Translations under genes and position numbers: made by a program
Notes under the pieces: model-generated
Database searches by the model: none
What the model was told of the DNA's origin: nothing
The model's input: only the letters and a program-made list of their open reading frames with translations
Part shown: positions 8,439-15,579 of the stretch, in pieces
Layout: each line of letters begins with the position of its first letter
Numbering within the stretch: position 1 is the stretch's first letter
NCBI GenBank assembly: GCA_028372485.1
Contig: JAOMYS010000009.1
Coordinates: 1-17,429, forward strand
Source of the DNA: Rickettsiaceae bacterium
Lineage (GTDB): Bacteria > Pseudomonadota > Alphaproteobacteria > Rickettsiales > Rickettsiaceae
DNA length: 17,429 nucleotides
Direction: 5' to 3'

Positions 8439-8457
8439 GTATCAGAAATACAGTCAA
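8429..8457 (-). promoter_or_regulatory. Promoter for tRNA-Ala
   Basis: On the minus strand TTGACT (8457-8452) and TATAAG (8434-8429) are 17 bases apart, a near-consensus sigma70 promoter. Transcription would begin near 8422, about 20 bases before the tRNA 5' end at 8400. It may also serve hscB-hscA-fdx. Its -10 box overlaps the -10 box of the opposite-facing promoter at 8411-8438. Confidence 0.65.
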
Positions 8458-8509
8458 CTGATTTTAGAGAGTTATCTAGATACTCAGTTGTACTGAAACA
8501 AAGAATATT

Positions 8510-8701
8510 TGGTTAAAAGCTTATCAAGAACTTATCTTGTTAACCATTTGAAAACAAAATGCGTCCTGAGAAACGCATCAACTGTTGCATATATAGCGCA
8601 ATTCAGATGCAGAATGCTTTTCTTGTGCTATGCGTTGTTGCAAATACGCATTAACCGTCTTAGTGTCAGATTCGATTTGCTTATGCAAAACATAAAGCAA
8701 A
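8510..8701 (+). promoter_or_regulatory. Hairpin-rich 5' leader of the omp gene
   Basis: The 300-base stretch between the promoter and the ATG at 8741 contains no convincing gene but is dense in inverted repeats. (1) TGGTTAA 8510-8516 pairs with TTAACCA 8540-8546, enclosing CAAGA/TCTTG. (2) ATGCGT 8559-8564 pairs with ACGCAT 8573-8578. (3) ATGCGT 8630-8635 pairs with ACGCAT 8646-8651. (4) TTTGCTTATG from 8676 pairs with CATAAAGCAAA to 8701 with one bulged A. Stems 2 and 3 have identical sequences, so their arms can be exchanged. This suggests a regulatory leader or a small RNA; no known riboswitch class was recognised. Confidence 0.5.
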
Positions 8702-8740
8702 GAAATAATTTTTAAATATAAAATCTAAGGAGAATAAATT

Positions 8741-9331
8741 ATGAAGAAAATTTTATTAACAGCAGCAGCTGCTACAGTGCTTGCTACTTCGTCAGCTTAT
8801 GCGTTAGAGGATATGTTCTATGTCAAAATCAATGGAGCTTACTGTAAAACAGACAAGGTGAAAATTGATGGAATGAGCCTAAAAAGCGGAAATGCCTTTT
8901 TCGCAGGTATAGGTGCTGGTTATTATGCAATGGATAATCTGAGAGTGGATCTTACATTGGATCGCTTCTTTAATCCAGAGCATAAGTCTGGTGATAGTAA
9001 GGTCAAAGGTGATATAAATACTGCAATGTTTGGTCTTTTTGTAGATGTTGCTGATGTAAGCGTTGCTAAATTCTTTCTAGGGGCTTCTGCTGGTGGAAGT
9101 CAGTTAAAAGCAAAATTCACCAAAGGTGATAAGTCTTATACTGCAAAACAAAAATACAATCTTGCTTGGGCGATCCATTTAGGTGCATCTACAAAGTTTG
9201 TACAAAATGTTACAGGAGAGCTATCTTATAGTTACAGAGATATGGGTAAAACTACTAAGTTTACAGATATTAATGAAACTGTTCATTACAAAGGGCATCA
9301 TGTTGCTTTCGGCGTAAGATTTGATATCTAA
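8741..9331 (+). CDS. Outer-membrane beta-barrel protein (rickettsial surface protein type)
   Basis: A small surface barrel of 196 residues. A signal peptide (residues 1-21: KK, a hydrophobic Ala-rich core, then AYA before L22) directs export. The mature part alternates polar and hydrophobic residues as in beta strands, with GIGAGYYAMDNLRVDLTL in the middle resembling OmpA/opacity-like (OMP_b-brl) proteins of Rickettsia. The last strand ends VAFGVRFDI; the terminal residue is Ile where Phe is usual for BAM recognition. There is a strong AAGGAG site at 8727-8732, eight bases before the ATG, better than any other site in the window, and a strong terminator follows. It appears monocistronic and probably highly expressed. 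Role: surface structure, possibly host contact; this is inferred from the family. Confidence 0.85.
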   Translation: MKKILLTAAAATVLATSSAYALEDMFYVKINGAYCKTDKVKIDGMSLKSGNAFFAGIGAGYYAMDNLRVDLTLDRFFNPEHKSGDSKVKGDINTAMFGLFVDVADVSVAKFFLGASAGGSQLKAKFTKGDKSYTAKQKYNLAWAIHLGASTKFVQNVTGELSYSYRDMGKTTKFTDINETVHYKGHHVAFGVRFDI

Positions 9332-9353
9332 ATTTGCGTAAAATACAAGTTAG

Positions 9354-9389
9354 AAAAGGAGGCTTCGGGTTCACCGAGCCTCCTTTTTT
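9354..9389. terminator. Rho-independent terminator, probably bidirectional
   Basis: AAAAGGAGGC (9354-9363) pairs with GCCTCCTTTT (9378-9387). TCGG (9365-9368) and CCGA (9374-9377) extend the stem to 14 pairs with one bulged T, and the loop is GTTCA. A T run follows on the plus strand, and TTTTC follows on the minus strand. It ends the omp transcript 22 bases after its stop and could also stop the minus-strand transcript that comes from the gene ending at 9544. Confidence 0.92.
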
Positions 9390-9543
9390 GTTGAGCAAAA
9401 AAGCTGATTTGCAAGGCCAAAAGCAGATAGCTCTTGTATGCGTGGTAGAACTATAACACTCTTCTTTTTCATGTTATGAGTTAATTTCTTTGTATTAGTA
9501 TAGTTTTGTTGTGAATTATAAAATTCCATCTGAATATCACGTA

Positions 9544-9795
9544 TCATTCAGGGTTATTTGGTGGCATGCCGCTCAACGGCACTTGGTCAAAATCGTCGCC
9601 TAATTTATCAACGCCACTGCTAAACAGCATAATAGGTTCATCCTTTTTTTCATGATCATGAATTGGCTTTGCAAATGTAAAACGTCTTGCGAGATTCTTT
9701 TCTTGTTCTCGTACATTGAAATAATATTGTTGCTCTTTTTCTTGAAAAACTAAATTGCTTTCAACTGGTCGTTGAACTGCAATATTCTCTGGCAT
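9544..9795 (-). CDS. Unrecognised protein, downstream part of a split gene
   Basis: The frame is 83 residues from ATG at 9795. It is hydrophilic, with an acidic/basic mixed middle (EKEQQYYFNVREQEKN, PIHDHEKKDEP) and a Pro/Asn-rich end. No family is recognised. The ATG has no Shine-Dalgarno. The frame is actually open much further upstream, to about 9885, encoding a Ser/Lys/Asn-rich stretch (NSSISTKENNSSKCSTKKQK) similar in composition to the start of the preceding frame. The simplest reading is that it is the second half of the gene starting at 10019, joined by a -1 shift. The joined product would be about 157 residues. Confidence 0.5.
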   Translation of the reverse strand: MPENIAVQRPVESNLVFQEKEQQYYFNVREQEKNLARRFTFAKPIHDHEKKDEPIMLFSSGVDKLGDDFDQVPLSGMPPNNPE

Positions 9796-10019
9796 CTTTT
9801 GTTTTTTTGTACTGCATTTACTAGAATTGTTTTCTTTTGTACTAATGGAAGAATTACAAGATTCACTTTTATATTCCTTGTTGACTCATTAGTTCTATAA
9901 GATGCTTGTTGCCTGGGTGTAGATTTTATACCTTTTCTAGTAGTATCTACTTCGCTATCCTTACTTGACTCATCACCCATACACCCACATCGTTTTGATT
10001 TACTATGAACGCCTCCCAT
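9750..10019 (-). CDS. Unrecognised protein with myristoylation-like N-terminus, upstream part of a split gene
   Basis: The chosen ATG at 10019 has AAAAAGG nine bases upstream; an earlier in-frame ATG at 10064 has no such site. The protein starts MGGVHSKSKRCGCMGDESS: Gly2, Ser6, Lys7, a basic patch (K7, K9, R10) and Cys11/Cys13. This is the layout of a eukaryotic N-myristoylation signal (MGxxxS/T) with nearby cysteines for palmitoylation. A Ser/Thr/Lys-rich, probably disordered segment follows. The last 40 residues of this frame turn hydrophobic (NLVILPLV) and look unlike the rest, as expected if the true product changes frame before them. No homologue is recognised. A secreted, host-lipidated effector is a possible role, but this is inference only. 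Confidence 0.5.
   Translation of the reverse strand: MGGVHSKSKRCGCMGDESSKDSEVDTTRKGIKSTPRQQASYRTNESTRNIKVNLVILPLVQKKTILVNAVQKNKRCQRILQFNDQLKAI
9802..9808 (-). other. A7 tract (A AAA AAC) where the two frames of the split gene overlap
   Basis: In the minus-strand message seven A residues lie in the frame of the upstream part as CAA AAA AAC. One extra A, or a -1 slip on the A AAA AAC heptamer, leads exactly into the downstream frame (CAA AAG ATG CCA). The tract could mark a one-base loss, a sequencing error, or a site of RNA-polymerase or ribosome slippage. An indel anywhere from about 9885 to 9750 would also join the frames. Confidence 0.45.
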
Positions 10020-10130
10020 ATTCTCATACCTTTTTAAATAAAATTGAGAAGAACGTAACAGCATTTAGTTAATTTGGGGTAAAAATTAAAGGAAAATTCT
10101 TGATGTGAGCACGACAAAAATATGGATGGA

Positions 10131-10160
10131 TTGACAATACGCACAGCAATGCCTTATTAT
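10131..10160 (+). promoter_or_regulatory. Promoter of the pdh-lpd-chpT-fumC operon
   Basis: A perfect TTGACA (10131-10136) and TATTAT (10155-10160) are 18 bases apart. Transcription would start near 10167, leaving a leader of about 25 bases before the pdhA ATG at 10192. No operator is apparent. This is the only good promoter seen between here and the end of fumC. Confidence 0.7.
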
Positions 10161-10191
10161 AAGAGTCTTACTTTGTGTTATTTGAGCCTAT

Positions 10192-11169
10192 ATGTTTGAG
10201 CAAGAAAAATATTCTATAAAAGCTAGTGAGTACCCAAACCTTTTTGAAAAGATGCTTTTGATCAGAAGGTTTGAAGAAAAATGCGGTCAACTATATGGAA
10301 TGGGCATGATAGGTGGTTTTTGTCATCTATATATAGGGCAAGAAGCTGTAGTAGCTGGTATTCATATGGCAAAAAGAAAAGATGATAGCACTATTACCAG
10401 CTACCGTGATCATGGTCATATTATCATGTCTGGAATTGATCCTAAATATGTTATGGCAGAGCTTACTGGCAGAGCTTCTGGGTGCTCTAAGGGTAAGGGT
10501 GGTTCTATGCATATGTTCAACAAGGCTGGGAAATTTTATGGCGGTCATGGGATAGTCGGTGCGCAAGTGCCTATAGGTACTGGCATCGCATTTGCTGAGA
10601 AATATAACAAGACAAACAATGTATGTTTTACATTTTTAGGTGATGGGGCTGTTAATCAGGGACAGGTATATGAAGCATTTAACATGGCAGCTTTGTGGAA
10701 GCTACCTGTAATTTACATTATAGAAAATAATGAATACTCCATGGGAACTTCGTTGAAGCGCTCTACTGCTATGACTGACTTATATAAAAAAGGGGAGTCA
10801 TTCGGTATACCCGGTTTTCAAGTAGATGGAATGGATGTTAACGCAGTATATAACGCAGCCTTACAAGCAACTGAGTTTGTTCGAGGTGGAGGAGGTCCTG
10901 TAATTATTGAAGTCAAAACATATAGATATCGTGGTCACTCAATGTCTGATCCTGCAAAATACCGTACTAAAGAAGAAGTGGAAGAATATAAAGAACAAGA
11001 TCCACTCGCTTCTGTTAAAAAATTCATTTTAAAGGAATCTTTGCTTTCTGAAGATAAATTGAAAAATTTAGAGAAAAAAATAAAAACTCAAATTTCGGAA
11101 ATTGAGGAATTTGCGACAACAGCACCTCTTCCAGATGAGAGTGAGCTTTATACTGATATATTCAAATAA
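10192..11169 (+). CDS. pdhA: Pyruvate dehydrogenase E1 component, alpha subunit
   Basis: Thiamine-diphosphate-dependent subunit that, with E1-beta, decarboxylates pyruvate and transfers the acetyl group to lipoyl-E2. The thiamine-diphosphate motif GDG (150-152) is followed by N155 and ends in ENN (178-180). The active-site loop GGHGIVGAQ lies at 117-125 and the regulatory-loop equivalent YRGHSMSDP at 246-254. At 325 residues it is the short two-subunit (alpha2beta2) type of alphaproteobacteria and mitochondria, not the 900-residue homodimeric E1 of E. coli. Only a weak GAG lies before the ATG. First gene of the operon; pdhB follows after 8 bases. Confidence 0.96.
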   Translation: MFEQEKYSIKASEYPNLFEKMLLIRRFEEKCGQLYGMGMIGGFCHLYIGQEAVVAGIHMAKRKDDSTITSYRDHGHIIMSGIDPKYVMAELTGRASGCSKGKGGSMHMFNKAGKFYGGHGIVGAQVPIGTGIAFAEKYNKTNNVCFTFLGDGAVNQGQVYEAFNMAALWKLPVIYIIENNEYSMGTSLKRSTAMTDLYKKGESFGIPGFQVDGMDVNAVYNAALQATEFVRGGGGPVIIEVKTYRYRGHSMSDPAKYRTKEEVEEYKEQDPLASVKKFILKESLLSEDKLKNLEKKIKTQISEIEEFATTAPLPDESELYTDIFK

Positions 11170-11177
11170 GAAATCAA

Positions 11178-12161
11178 ATGCCTGAAATAACCGTGAGAGA
11201 AGCATTGCAAGAAGCAATGAAAGAAGAGATGAAACGAGATGAGAAAGTTCTTATCATGGGGGAGGAAGTTGCGCAGTATCAAGGCGCATACAAAATAACA
11301 CAAGGATTGCTCGATGAATTTGGACAAGGCAGAGTGATAGACACGCCAATTACTGAGCATGGTTTTGCAGGACTTGCTGTTGGTGCAGCGTTTGCTGGTC
11401 TTCGCCCTATCGTTGAATTTATGACTTTCAATTTTGCTATGCAAGCTTTTGACCAAATTGTAAATTCTGCCGCAAAGACTAATTACATGTCAGGCGGTCA
11501 GCTTGGTTGCCCTATAGTATTCCGAGGTCCTAATGGCGCTGCAGCACGAGTCGGAGCGCAGCACAGTCAGAATTTTGCAAGCATTTATTCGCATATTCCA
11601 GGTTTGAAGGTTGTTGCTCCGTATAGCGCAGAAGATTGTAAAGGACTATTAATTAGCGCTATTAGGGATGATAACCCCGTGATCTTTTTAGAAAATGAGA
11701 TAATGTATGGTCACAAATTTGAAGTGCCAGAGGTAGTAGAGCCAATTGAGATTGGAAAAGCAAAACTTCTAAGAGACGGGGATGACGTTACTATCCTTGC
11801 ATTTTCCCTTCAAGTAGGTATGGCACTTGAAGCTGCTAATATATTACAAGAAGCGGGGATAAGTGCAGAGGTGATAGATTTGCGTAGCATAAGACCGCTA
11901 GACGAGAATACAATCATCCAGTCACTAATGAAGACTAATAGAATGGTTGTTGTAGAAGAAGGATGGTTCTTCTCTGGCATTAGTGCTACAATTAGCTCAA
12001 TTGTTATGCGAGAAGCTTTTGACTATCTAGATGCTCCAGTTGAAGTAGTTTCTGGTAAGGATGTACCACTTCCTTATGCTGAAAATCTAGAAAAAATGTC
12101 ACTTCCAACGGTTTCCGAGATAGTAGAAGCTGCAAAAAAAGCTTGTTATAAGGAGCTATAA
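11178..12161 (+). CDS. pdhB: Pyruvate dehydrogenase E1 component, beta subunit
   Basis: Partner of PdhA, 327 residues. It has the transketolase pyrimidine-binding domain (about 4-180, with MGEEVAQYQGAYK and DTPITEHGFAGLAVGAA) and the C-terminal domain (about 195-320, with VIDLRSIRPLDENTI). Many alphaproteobacterial PdhB proteins carry an N-terminal lipoyl domain; this one does not, so the only lipoyl domain in the complex is on E2. No strong Shine-Dalgarno is present, and translation is probably linked to pdhA. Confidence 0.96.
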   Translation: MPEITVREALQEAMKEEMKRDEKVLIMGEEVAQYQGAYKITQGLLDEFGQGRVIDTPITEHGFAGLAVGAAFAGLRPIVEFMTFNFAMQAFDQIVNSAAKTNYMSGGQLGCPIVFRGPNGAAARVGAQHSQNFASIYSHIPGLKVVAPYSAEDCKGLLISAIRDDNPVIFLENEIMYGHKFEVPEVVEPIEIGKAKLLRDGDDVTILAFSLQVGMALEAANILQEAGISAEVIDLRSIRPLDENTIIQSLMKTNRMVVVEEGWFFSGISATISSIVMREAFDYLDAPVEVVSGKDVPLPYAENLEKMSLPTVSEIVEAAKKACYKEL

Positions 12162-12204
12162 CCTACTTTTCGTAGAATAAACAACTTAATTAATAAAATA
12201 GATT

Positions 12205-13500
12205 ATGCCTGTAAAAATCTTAATGCCAGCACTATCTCCAACAATGGAGCATGGAAATCTTGCTAAATGGCTCAAAAAGGAAGGGGATGAAATTGCAGCT
12301 GGTGATGTAATAGCTGAAATTGAAACTGATAAAGCTACAATGGAGGTAGAAGCAGTTGACGAAGGAATTTTGGCAAAAATTATTATCCCAGAAGGCACTC
12401 AGGAAGTTCCTGTAAATTCTCTAATTGCAGTACTTCTAGAAGAAGATGAAGACAAATCAGAAATAGATGAATTTATTGCTAAATTTACTTCTTCTTCAAA
12501 GGAAAAACAAAGCTTGTCCAAACCACCACAAAAGGAAAAAGACAGTAAAAAAGAAGAACAGAAATCACAAATAGAAGAAGTTGATTCTGCTCCTAAAACT
12601 GACTCTACTACTAAAGACTCTGGAGATAGAATATTTGCATCTCCCTTAGCAAAGCGCATAGCACTTGAAAAATCTATAGATTTATCGACTATTACTGGCA
12701 GTGGTCCTCATGGAAGGATCGTAAAAGATGATGTTATATCAGCAGATGGTAGCGCTAGCGCATCTATAAAACCACAAAGCAATCAGCTTGTACGAAATGC
12801 AGAAGAATACCGTACTATACCGAATAATAATATACGCAAAATTATTGCTAAGAGGTTATTAGAGTCAAAGACAACCATACCTCATTTTTATCTCTCCATA
12901 GAGTGTATGATGGATCAAACGCTTGAGGTAAGAGCGCAGATAAATAGCAGCTTTGGTGACGATAAGAACAAGAAAATATCTGTAAATGATTTTGTAATTT
13001 TGGCTACTGCAAAAGCACTACAGGACGCACCAGAAGCTAATGCAAGCTGGAGTGATGATGCAATTTTAATGTATAATAATGTGGATGTTTCAGTAGCAGT
13101 AGCAATTGATGGTGGGCTAATTACTCCTGTTATTCGCAATGCAAATATGAAAAAAATTACAGAAATTTCTTCCGAGATGAAAGATCTAGCAAAAAGAGCT
13201 AGGGATAATGCTCTGAAACCTGAGGAATTTCAAGGTGGAGGTTTTAGCATTTCTAATTTAGGAATGTATGGAATCAAAAGCTTTAATGCTATCATTAACC
13301 CCCCTCAAGGATGCATATTATCAGTTGGTATGGGTAGCAAGAGAGCTGCCGTAATAGGTGATAAAATAGAAGTAAGAACGATTATGGATGTTAATCTATC
13401 TTGTGATCACAGGGTGATTGACGGCGCAGTTGGTGCACAATTTCTTGCGGCATTTAAAAAATATATTGAATCTCCGATATTAATGTTCGTCAGCTTATAA
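12205..13500 (+). CDS. pdhC: Dihydrolipoamide acetyltransferase (PDH E2)
   Basis: Core of the pyruvate dehydrogenase complex; transfers the acetyl group from lipoate to CoA. There is one lipoyl domain (about 2-78) with the lipoylated K43 in ETDKATME. A Lys/Glu/Ser-rich flexible linker (about 90-142) precedes the E3/E1-binding domain (about 143-178, FASPLAKRIA...GSGPHGRIVKDDV). The catalytic domain (about 200-431) has H402 and D406 in DHRVIDG. Length is 431 residues, usual for a single-lipoyl E2. The pyruvate rather than 2-oxoglutarate assignment rests on the adjacent pdhA and pdhB. It starts 43 bases after pdhB with no visible Shine-Dalgarno. A lpd gene follows after 24 bases. Confidence 0.95.
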   Translation: MPVKILMPALSPTMEHGNLAKWLKKEGDEIAAGDVIAEIETDKATMEVEAVDEGILAKIIIPEGTQEVPVNSLIAVLLEEDEDKSEIDEFIAKFTSSSKEKQSLSKPPQKEKDSKKEEQKSQIEEVDSAPKTDSTTKDSGDRIFASPLAKRIALEKSIDLSTITGSGPHGRIVKDDVISADGSASASIKPQSNQLVRNAEEYRTIPNNNIRKIIAKRLLESKTTIPHFYLSIECMMDQTLEVRAQINSSFGDDKNKKISVNDFVILATAKALQDAPEANASWSDDAILMYNNVDVSVAVAIDGGLITPVIRNANMKKITEISSEMKDLAKRARDNALKPEEFQGGGFSISNLGMYGIKSFNAIINPPQGCILSVGMGSKRAAVIGDKIEVRTIMDVNLSCDHRVIDGAVGAQFLAAFKKYIESPILMFVSL

Positions 13501-13524
13501 TATTGATTAAAGAAAGGATAGATC

Positions 13525-14925
13525 ATGGAAGAAAAGAATTTTGATGTTGTTGTTATAGGTGGAGGACCAGGTGGATATGTAGCTGCTATTCGGCTTGCAC
13601 AGCTAGGGCAAAAAACAGCATTAATAGAGCGAGAACATCTTGGAGGCATATGCCTCAACTGGGGCTGTATTCCCACAAAGTCTCTTCTGAAATCTGCAGA
13701 ATTATATCAGAAAATCAAAAATTCTGAAGAATATGGAATTTCTGTAAAAGATGTAAAATTTGATATAGGCAAAATTGTTGATCGCTCTCGTGATGTATCA
13801 AAAAAATTAACCAGTGGCATTGCTGGATTAATGAAGAAAAATAAAATCACAGTGATTGAGGGTGAAGCTAAATTGGAAGGTGGTAAAACAATATCAGTTA
13901 GTAGTAAAAATGATGATAAGAAAACATCCATCAAGGCGAAGAATATCATTGTTGCTACTGGCGCACGAGCACGCATTCTTAAAGGGTTTGAACCAAATGA
14001 AAAAAATATCTGGTCTTATAAAGAAGCACTTGTTCCAAAATCTTTGCCCGAATCAATGACAATCGTTGGGTCAGGTGCGATAGGAATAGAGTTCGCATCT
14101 TTTTATAATGCTTTAGGTGTAGATGTTACAGTGCTTGAGGCAGCTGATAGGATTTTGTCAGCAGAAGATCATGAGATATCAAAAATGGCTCAAAAATCTT
14201 TTGAATCACAAGGGATAAAGTTTAAGACGGGAGTAAAATTGTTGTCCCAGAAAACTAATAATAATGATGTTACAGTTTCATTTGAGCATTCTGATAAAGA
14301 GCAAAGTCTTAAGTCTGAGATTTTATTAATGGCAGTTGGTATTGTTGGCAATACAGAAAATATCGGTATTGATAATACAAAAATAAAATTAGATCGTGGT
14401 CATATTGTCACTAATGATTTAATGCAAACTGAAGAAGAGGGGGTATATGCTATTGGTGACGTTGCTGGAACGCCATGGCTTGCGCATAAAGCAAGTCACG
14501 AAGGGGTCATTGCTGCAGAAGTGATTTCTGGATCTAAGCCTCATAAGATTAAAAAAAATAATATACCAGCATGTACATATTCAAGCCCGCAAATAGCCAG
14601 CGTAGGGCTAACAGAAGAAGCTGCAAAAGCAGCAAAGCACGATATTAGAATAGGGAGATTTCCCTTTTATGCTAACGGAAAGGCTTTGATCTTAGGTTCT
14701 GGAGATGGTATTATAAAAACAATTTTTGACGCTAAAACAGGCGAAATACTTGGAGCGCATATGATCGGCTGTGATGTTACAGAGCTGATTGGTGGGTATG
14801 TTGTTGCAAAAGAATTAGAAGGAACAGAGTTAGAACTAATGAATAGTATTTTTCCTCACCCCACATTATCAGAAATGATGCACGAGTCAGTGCTTCAGGC
14901 CTATGGTAGACAAATCCACATATAA
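13525..14925 (+). CDS. lpd: Dihydrolipoyl dehydrogenase (E3)
   Basis: FAD-dependent disulfide oxidoreductase that reoxidises dihydrolipoamide and reduces NAD+. FAD-binding GGGPGG lies at 12-17. The redox-active cysteines are C43 and C48 in GGICLNWGCIPTKS. The NAD-binding fold has VGSGAIGIEFASFYNALG in the middle of the protein, AIGDVAGTPWLAHKA is the second FAD contact, and the C-terminal base pair is H445 and E450 in FPHPTLSE. At 466 residues it is full length. A good GAAAGGA site lies six bases before the ATG. As the E3 beside pdhABC it serves pyruvate dehydrogenase and could also serve 2-oxoglutarate dehydrogenase if that is encoded elsewhere. Confidence 0.96.
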   Translation: MEEKNFDVVVIGGGPGGYVAAIRLAQLGQKTALIEREHLGGICLNWGCIPTKSLLKSAELYQKIKNSEEYGISVKDVKFDIGKIVDRSRDVSKKLTSGIAGLMKKNKITVIEGEAKLEGGKTISVSSKNDDKKTSIKAKNIIVATGARARILKGFEPNEKNIWSYKEALVPKSLPESMTIVGSGAIGIEFASFYNALGVDVTVLEAADRILSAEDHEISKMAQKSFESQGIKFKTGVKLLSQKTNNNDVTVSFEHSDKEQSLKSEILLMAVGIVGNTENIGIDNTKIKLDRGHIVTNDLMQTEEEGVYAIGDVAGTPWLAHKASHEGVIAAEVISGSKPHKIKKNNIPACTYSSPQIASVGLTEEAAKAAKHDIRIGRFPFYANGKALILGSGDGIIKTIFDAKTGEILGAHMIGCDVTELIGGYVVAKELEGTELELMNSIFPHPTLSEMMHESVLQAYGRQIHI

Positions 14926-14937
14926 GAAAGGATCAAA

Positions 14938-15570
14938 ATGCCAAAATCTGTTGAATTATCTCAAGCGTTAAATGCTAAGTTGATTCATGATTTGGCAGGT
15001 TCCATTGGTGCAATTGATAATTGTGTTGGGCTTCTTGATAATGATAATAAAATAATCGGACAAAAGGCAAGAATACTTCTCGACCAAGAAGTAAAAAATC
15101 TATCTGGCCGTATAAGATTTTTCCGAAGCGCCTACTCTACTTCTTATGAAGAAGATGAAATGAGCTTGATTAGCGTAAAAAAAATATTAACAGATTTTTT
15201 TAAAGAAACAGGTGTTGCTTTCAAGTTATCTTTTGAGGAAGGGGTACTATATGTCGAGTCACATATTGCAAGAGCGCTGATTTGTTTATCTTCTATCATA
15301 TCTGAAAATATTGCCCCAGAATCTTCTATTGATCTTCGCATTCCCAAGAATAAAGAGAATCCCATCACATTAAAGAAAATAGGATGCAAAAAAGTGCTGT
15401 GCGAAAAAAAGACAAACATATTGGAAGGTGATGTAAAATCACCGATAGATGTGTTCAATTGTCGTGAGCATTATATTAGTAGATTATGTACAAAATCTGA
15501 TAGCAGCATATCGATAAATAAAAATCCCAGAGATGTAGAATATATTATATCTAAAAATAACTTTACTTGA
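14938..15570 (+). CDS. chpT: ChpT-like histidine phosphotransferase
   Basis: Probable phosphotransferase of the alphaproteobacterial cell-cycle relay. In Caulobacter ChpT carries phosphate from the kinase CckA to the regulators CtrA and CpdR. The first 50 residues match the DHp-like helix: LNAKLIHDLAGSIGAIDNCVGLL, with H17 as the presumed phosphorylated histidine followed by Asp, and the G-A-I-x-N pattern typical of ChpT. The rest (about 85-210) would be the degenerate ATPase-like domain; it is weakly conserved, and no intact nucleotide-binding G boxes were seen. Length 210 residues against about 225 in Caulobacter. A GAAAGGA site precedes the ATG. It lies 12 bases after lpd and 9 bases before fumC, so it is cotranscribed with metabolic genes. 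Assignment rests on the helix motif and size. Confidence 0.72.
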   Translation: MPKSVELSQALNAKLIHDLAGSIGAIDNCVGLLDNDNKIIGQKARILLDQEVKNLSGRIRFFRSAYSTSYEEDEMSLISVKKILTDFFKETGVAFKLSFEEGVLYVESHIARALICLSSIISENIAPESSIDLRIPKNKENPITLKKIGCKKVLCEKKTNILEGDVKSPIDVFNCREHYISRLCTKSDSSISINKNPRDVEYIISKNNFT

Positions 15571-15579
15571 AGAATCATT

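Noticed and set aside
8509..8715. A 68-residue plus-strand frame in the gap before the omp gene
   Set aside because: It begins with TTG inside a hairpin arm, has no ribosome-binding site, no family resemblance, and lies over the structured leader.
9452..9484. Imperfect ACTATAACA/TGTTATGAGT hairpin between the omp terminator and the split gene
   Set aside because: Bulged AT-rich stem with a 13-base loop and no T run on either strand; no clear function.
12399..13139. Minus-strand frames opposite pdhC
   Set aside because: Serine-rich translations typical of the reverse of Glu/Lys-rich linker codons; pdhC is intact across them.
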